From: Lachnospiraceae bacterium
Lineage (GTDB): Bacteria; Bacillota; Clostridia; Lachnospirales; Lachnospiraceae
Length of the DNA stretch: 64,000 nucleotides
Direction of reading: 5' to 3'
Assembly (NCBI GenBank): GCA_029338675.1
Contig: JAQYAV010000103.1
Location: forward strand, 56,768-120,767
The notes under the pieces are model-generated. The model was not told the origin of the DNA, made no database searches, and saw only the letters and a program-made list of their open reading frames with translations. A program made the position numbers and the translations under genes. Shown piece by piece: positions 60,703 to 64,000 of the stretch; positions within the stretch are counted from its first letter, which is position 1; each line of letters starts with the position of its first letter.

Positions 60703-62079
60703 TTATGTAGCTTCTTCTACCAAATTTGTAATCCATATACCTTTTTTGATTAAGAAGTAACCTATTATTACCTTCAAAATATCAGCAGACTGTATAAGAA
60801 TAAATATTATATAAATTGAAATTCCTGTATACCTACACAATACTAAAGAAACAGGCACCGGAATTAACCATGTATATATACTATCGAATAAAAAGGTGAT
60901 TATAGTCTTTCCACCTGATCGTAATGTAAAATAAAGTGCATTTAGATAACCCTGAATTGGAAAAAACAAAGCCGTTAAAATAATAAATCTTGTACCAATT
61001 TGTCTTACCTCATCTGTTGTACTATATAACAATGGGAAGTATTTTGCAACGCAAATTAATACTACAGTTAAGCCAGCACAAAGTATTCCAGTAAATTTCA
61101 TAAGCTTTACAGAATCTTTTTTTGCTCTTTCATAATCTGATGCACCTAGCATCTGTCCTACTATAATTCCTACAGCATTTCCCATTGCAATAAATACAAC
61201 ATTAAGTAAATTACATAAAGTGTTAGCAATGTTACAACCAGCTACAATAGAAAGACCTCTTGTAGAATAGTTTTGAGTCATAAATGCAAGTCCGCCTGCC
61301 CATAAAAACTCATTTAAAAAAATAGGCAAACCATTAATAATAACCTTCTTAGATAATTCAAAAGGAACAATAAGCTTCTTAAATACACCTTTTAAGAAGC
61401 TATGCTTGTTTATTTCTTTTTTTGTCCAAATAACTAGAATTCCAAGTTCAACAACTCTTGCAATAACAGTTGCAACAGCAGCACCCTTTACTCCCATTTT
61501 AGGACATCCAAATTTACCAAAGATAAGTAAATAATTAAAAACTATATCAGTTACAACGGATCCCATTCCTGCAATCATTGGTTTTATACTTTCACCAGTT
61601 TCTCTTAATGAGCCTGATAAAACTTGTGTTAATGCAAATGGAAATAAACCAATTATCATAATCATTAAATACTCTCTTGCAGTATTAAGTGTAAGGACTG
61701 TATCAATATCTGCCGCTTCTCCTTGCAAATAAAGATTAATTAAATTGTCACCAAACAAAGAAAAAGTACATATTCCAATAAATACAACTAGAATTGATAT
61801 CCATAACTTCAGTCTGAAAATATTTCTAACCCCTTCTTCGTTACCCTGACCAAAATACTGTGCACCATATATACCGGGGCCAGACAACCCTCCAAATAAA
61901 GCTAAATTGAATACAAAAATAAGTTGTCCAACAATAGAAACGGCAGTCATTCGCTCTGTACCTAGACTACCAACCATTAAATTATCAATAAGACCTACTG
62001 CATTAGTAATTCCATTTTGAATCATCATTGGAATTGCTAAGCTTAACGCTTTTATATATATATCATTATTTCTTTTCAT
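60703..62079 (-). CDS. MATE family efflux transporter
   Basis: ALSLAIPMMIQNGITNAVGLIDNLMVGSLGTERMTAVSI; about 12 TM; start moved to ATG 62079 after GAGGTG. Confidence 0.93.
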   Translation of the reverse strand: MKRNNDIYIKALSLAIPMMIQNGITNAVGLIDNLMVGSLGTERMTAVSIVGQLIFVFNLALFGGLSGPGIYGAQYFGQGNEEGVRNIFRLKLWISILVVFIGICTFSLFGDNLINLYLQGEAADIDTVLTLNTAREYLMIMIIGLFPFALTQVLSGSLRETGESIKPMIAGMGSVVTDIVFNYLLIFGKFGCPKMGVKGAAVATVIARVVELGILVIWTKKEINKHSFLKGVFKKLIVPFELSKKVIINGLPIFLNEFLWAGGLAFMTQNYSTRGLSIVAGCNIANTLCNLLNVVFIAMGNAVGIIVGQMLGASDYERAKKDSVKLMKFTGILCAGLTVVLICVAKYFPLLYSTTDEVRQIGTRFIILTALFFPIQGYLNALYFTLRSGGKTIITFLFDSIYTWLIPVPVSLVLCRYTGISIYIIFILIQSADILKVIIGYFLIKKGIWITNLVEEAT

Positions 62080-62163
62080 ATAATTTATCACCTCATACAA
62101 ATACAAAGGATCTCATGCAGATAACTACATTTAATCCTTTTGTATAAGTAATATTATAAATAT

Positions 62164-62844
62164 TTAATCATCATTACTTCTTGTAATAATAAATAATCTT
62201 AATAGCTGTAGAATTGATGAAAAGAGTGCTGCTACATAGGTAAGTGCAGCTGCTCTTAAGACCTTCTTTGCTCCCTTTAATTCCGAATCAATAAGAATAC
62301 TTCTTTCCCCTAATATTTTAACAGCTCTTCTGGATGCATCAAATTCAACAGGTAATGTAATTAGCTGAAAAAATACCACAAATATAAATAAAATCACGCC
62401 AAACCTAGCAAGATTAGGAAATCCTAATACTAAACCTAATAAAACTAATGGCCATGATAAAGTTGAACCAATATTAGCAACTGGTACAGATGCTGATCTT
62501 AGATTAAGGGGACCATAGGATTCGTTATGTTGAATCGCATGTCCACATTCATGCGCAGCTACGCCTATGGCAGCAACGGAAGTAGAATTAATAACACTAT
62601 CAGATAATCGTAAAACCTTTTCATTTGGTGAATAGTGATCTGTCAATGAACCAGATATTCTTTCAATTCTAACATCATATATTCCAGCGCTATGAAGAAT
62701 TTGCATTGCAACTTCTTGTGCTGTAAAGCCTTTTTTATTATATACATCTCCAAATCTACTATATGTTGCCCTAACATTTAGCGAAGCAATCATACATATA
62801 ATTGCGCCAATAATAACCAAAATATAAGTTGTATCCCAAAACAT
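62164..62844 (-). CDS. Zinc metallopeptidase, YugP-like membrane protease
   Basis: GVAAHECGHAIQH (HExxH) plus hydrophobic segments; EFDASRRAVKIL. Confidence 0.9.
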   Translation of the reverse strand: MFWDTTYILVIIGAIICMIASLNVRATYSRFGDVYNKKGFTAQEVAMQILHSAGIYDVRIERISGSLTDHYSPNEKVLRLSDSVINSTSVAAIGVAAHECGHAIQHNESYGPLNLRSASVPVANIGSTLSWPLVLLGLVLGFPNLARFGVILFIFVVFFQLITLPVEFDASRRAVKILGERSILIDSELKGAKKVLRAAALTYVAALFSSILQLLRLFIITRSNDD

Positions 62845-62879
62845 AAAGAAAACCTCCTAATAATTTTATAATAAATAAA

Positions 62880-62906
62880 ACTGAAGAACCTTATGGATTC
62901 TTCAGT
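62880..62906 (-). terminator. Terminator of the FliD-like gene
   Basis: On - strand ACTGAAGAA-tccataagg-TTCTTCAGT followed by TTTTATTTATT. Confidence 0.75.
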
Positions 62907-62927
62907 CATAAATTACAATCATAAAAT

Positions 62928-63614
62928 TTAGATTTTTGTATTAAACCAGCTACCACTCATATTAAAATACGTTCCTAAATTAGTATACGTATTAGAATAC
63001 TTAAGCATTGTACTCTGTACATTCTTTGCCTTGTCTGCAATCTGATTAGCATAAGAGAAATCACCACTAAACAAAGCTTTTAATTCTTTTATATCAGCTG
63101 TCTTTATTTTTTCATCATCTACAGAAAGTTTGTTATCTGAATCTAAATTAATTCCAACCCTTTTTAGGGATGTGTTCATTGTATTTGTTAGACTTTTCAT
63201 CCATCTAGCACTTTGTTTAACAGATGTATTATTGCTAGCGTCAACACTGCTAATTACATCATTATAACTAGATATAAAATCTTTTATTGATTTAGTTATT
63301 TTATCAATATCGTATTCTCCATCTTTTTTATCCCAAATATCTTTAATGGATAAATCTGAAACCTTACTTTGAAGGGATTCAACACTTGATTTTACTTTAG
63401 TATCAATTAATCCATTTGTACCCATAGTATTAATTTTATCATTGATACTATTATCTGTTTTATTGTTAACTTTATTCTTAGAATACTGTGCTTTAACAAG
63501 CTTGCTATATGCACCATTTCTAATCAATGCCATGTCAGAATAATTCATACTATTCATTAGATTATTACTTTTTGAGTTATTGAATAAAAATGAATAATTA
63601 TTAATAAAACGCAT
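62928..63614 (-). CDS. FliD (flagellar cap) C-terminal-like orphan protein
   Basis: KSIKDFISSYNDVISSVDASNN...LKRVGINLDSDNKLSVDDEKIKTADIKELKALFSGDFSYANQIADKA resembles the FliD C-terminal region; 228 aa only, no flagellar neighbours. Confidence 0.5.
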   Translation of the reverse strand: MRFINNYSFLFNNSKSNNLMNSMNYSDMALIRNGAYSKLVKAQYSKNKVNNKTDNSINDKINTMGTNGLIDTKVKSSVESLQSKVSDLSIKDIWDKKDGEYDIDKITKSIKDFISSYNDVISSVDASNNTSVKQSARWMKSLTNTMNTSLKRVGINLDSDNKLSVDDEKIKTADIKELKALFSGDFSYANQIADKAKNVQSTMLKYSNTYTNLGTYFNMSGSWFNTKI

Positions 63615-63797
63615 TAATTCCCCCCCTTATCATCATAATATTTTTTATAATGTAGCATTTTAATATCACTATTGTCAAGATATGATAAATAAAGTTCATA
63701 CTTTATTCAAAATATAATTATATCTAATATTTTATGCTAATGGTATAATACTATTTAATAATATTATATGGAAATAATACTATATAATATTAATACC

Positions 63798-63877
63798 ATA
63801 TAAAAATAATTCTATATAAAAATAATACTATACGAAAATAATTCTATACAAAAATATTTCTATATAAAAATAATACT
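63798..63877. repeat. 16-bp AT-rich tandem array (ATATAAAAATAATACT, 5 copies)
   Basis: Direct reading of 63798-63877. Confidence 0.85.
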
Positions 63878-64000
63878 ATATAATTATTATAAAATATTCT
63901 AATTATAGATTTTTACAATTTTATTATATAAGCTGGAGGCAAGTATTGATAAAAATATTATTTTGCAAGATGCGTTAAATTTAAAAAAGAAATTATCGAT

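Noticed and set aside
63941-64000. Possible start of a + strand gene at the right edge (GGAGGCAAGT ATT GAT AAA AAT ATT ATT TTG CAA...)
   Set aside because: Good SD-like GGAGG and an open frame (IDKNIILQDALNLKKKLS), but it would need an ATT start or an unsupported internal TTG, and only about 55 nt are visible.

Overview
AT-rich Firmicutes (probably Lachnospiraceae/Clostridia) chromosomal DNA, almost entirely coding. I see about 58 protein-coding genes. No rRNA, tRNA, CRISPR array, prophage or transposon was recognised. The main architectural feature is a complete strand switch. All 29 credible genes from 1 to 31290 are on + and all 29 from about 31310 to 63614 are on -, converging with a 19-bp gap. 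The first - strand gene at the switch is a XerS/XerC-like tyrosine recombinase. Its 5' leader holds a dif-like imperfect palindrome (32396-32429) just downstream of a good sigma-A-type promoter. I interpret the window as spanning the replication terminus with a candidate single-recombinase Xer/dif module. The second clear regulatory finding is a LysM/YneA-like small membrane protein (58812-59126). It has a perfect TTGACA-17-TATAAT promoter and three LexA-box-like sites, which suggests an SOS-induced cell-division inhibitor. Other points of interest: a FtsA-like protein with a long C-terminal extension; mre/min cluster remodelling (no mreB, no minE); a FliD-like orphan protein with a G7 ribosome-binding site; several 15-17 bp AT-rich intergenic tandem arrays; and low-complexity repeat linkers in MutL, an L,D-transpeptidase, SepF and a BofC-like protein. 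Family calls are from reading the translations and motifs. No database search was run.
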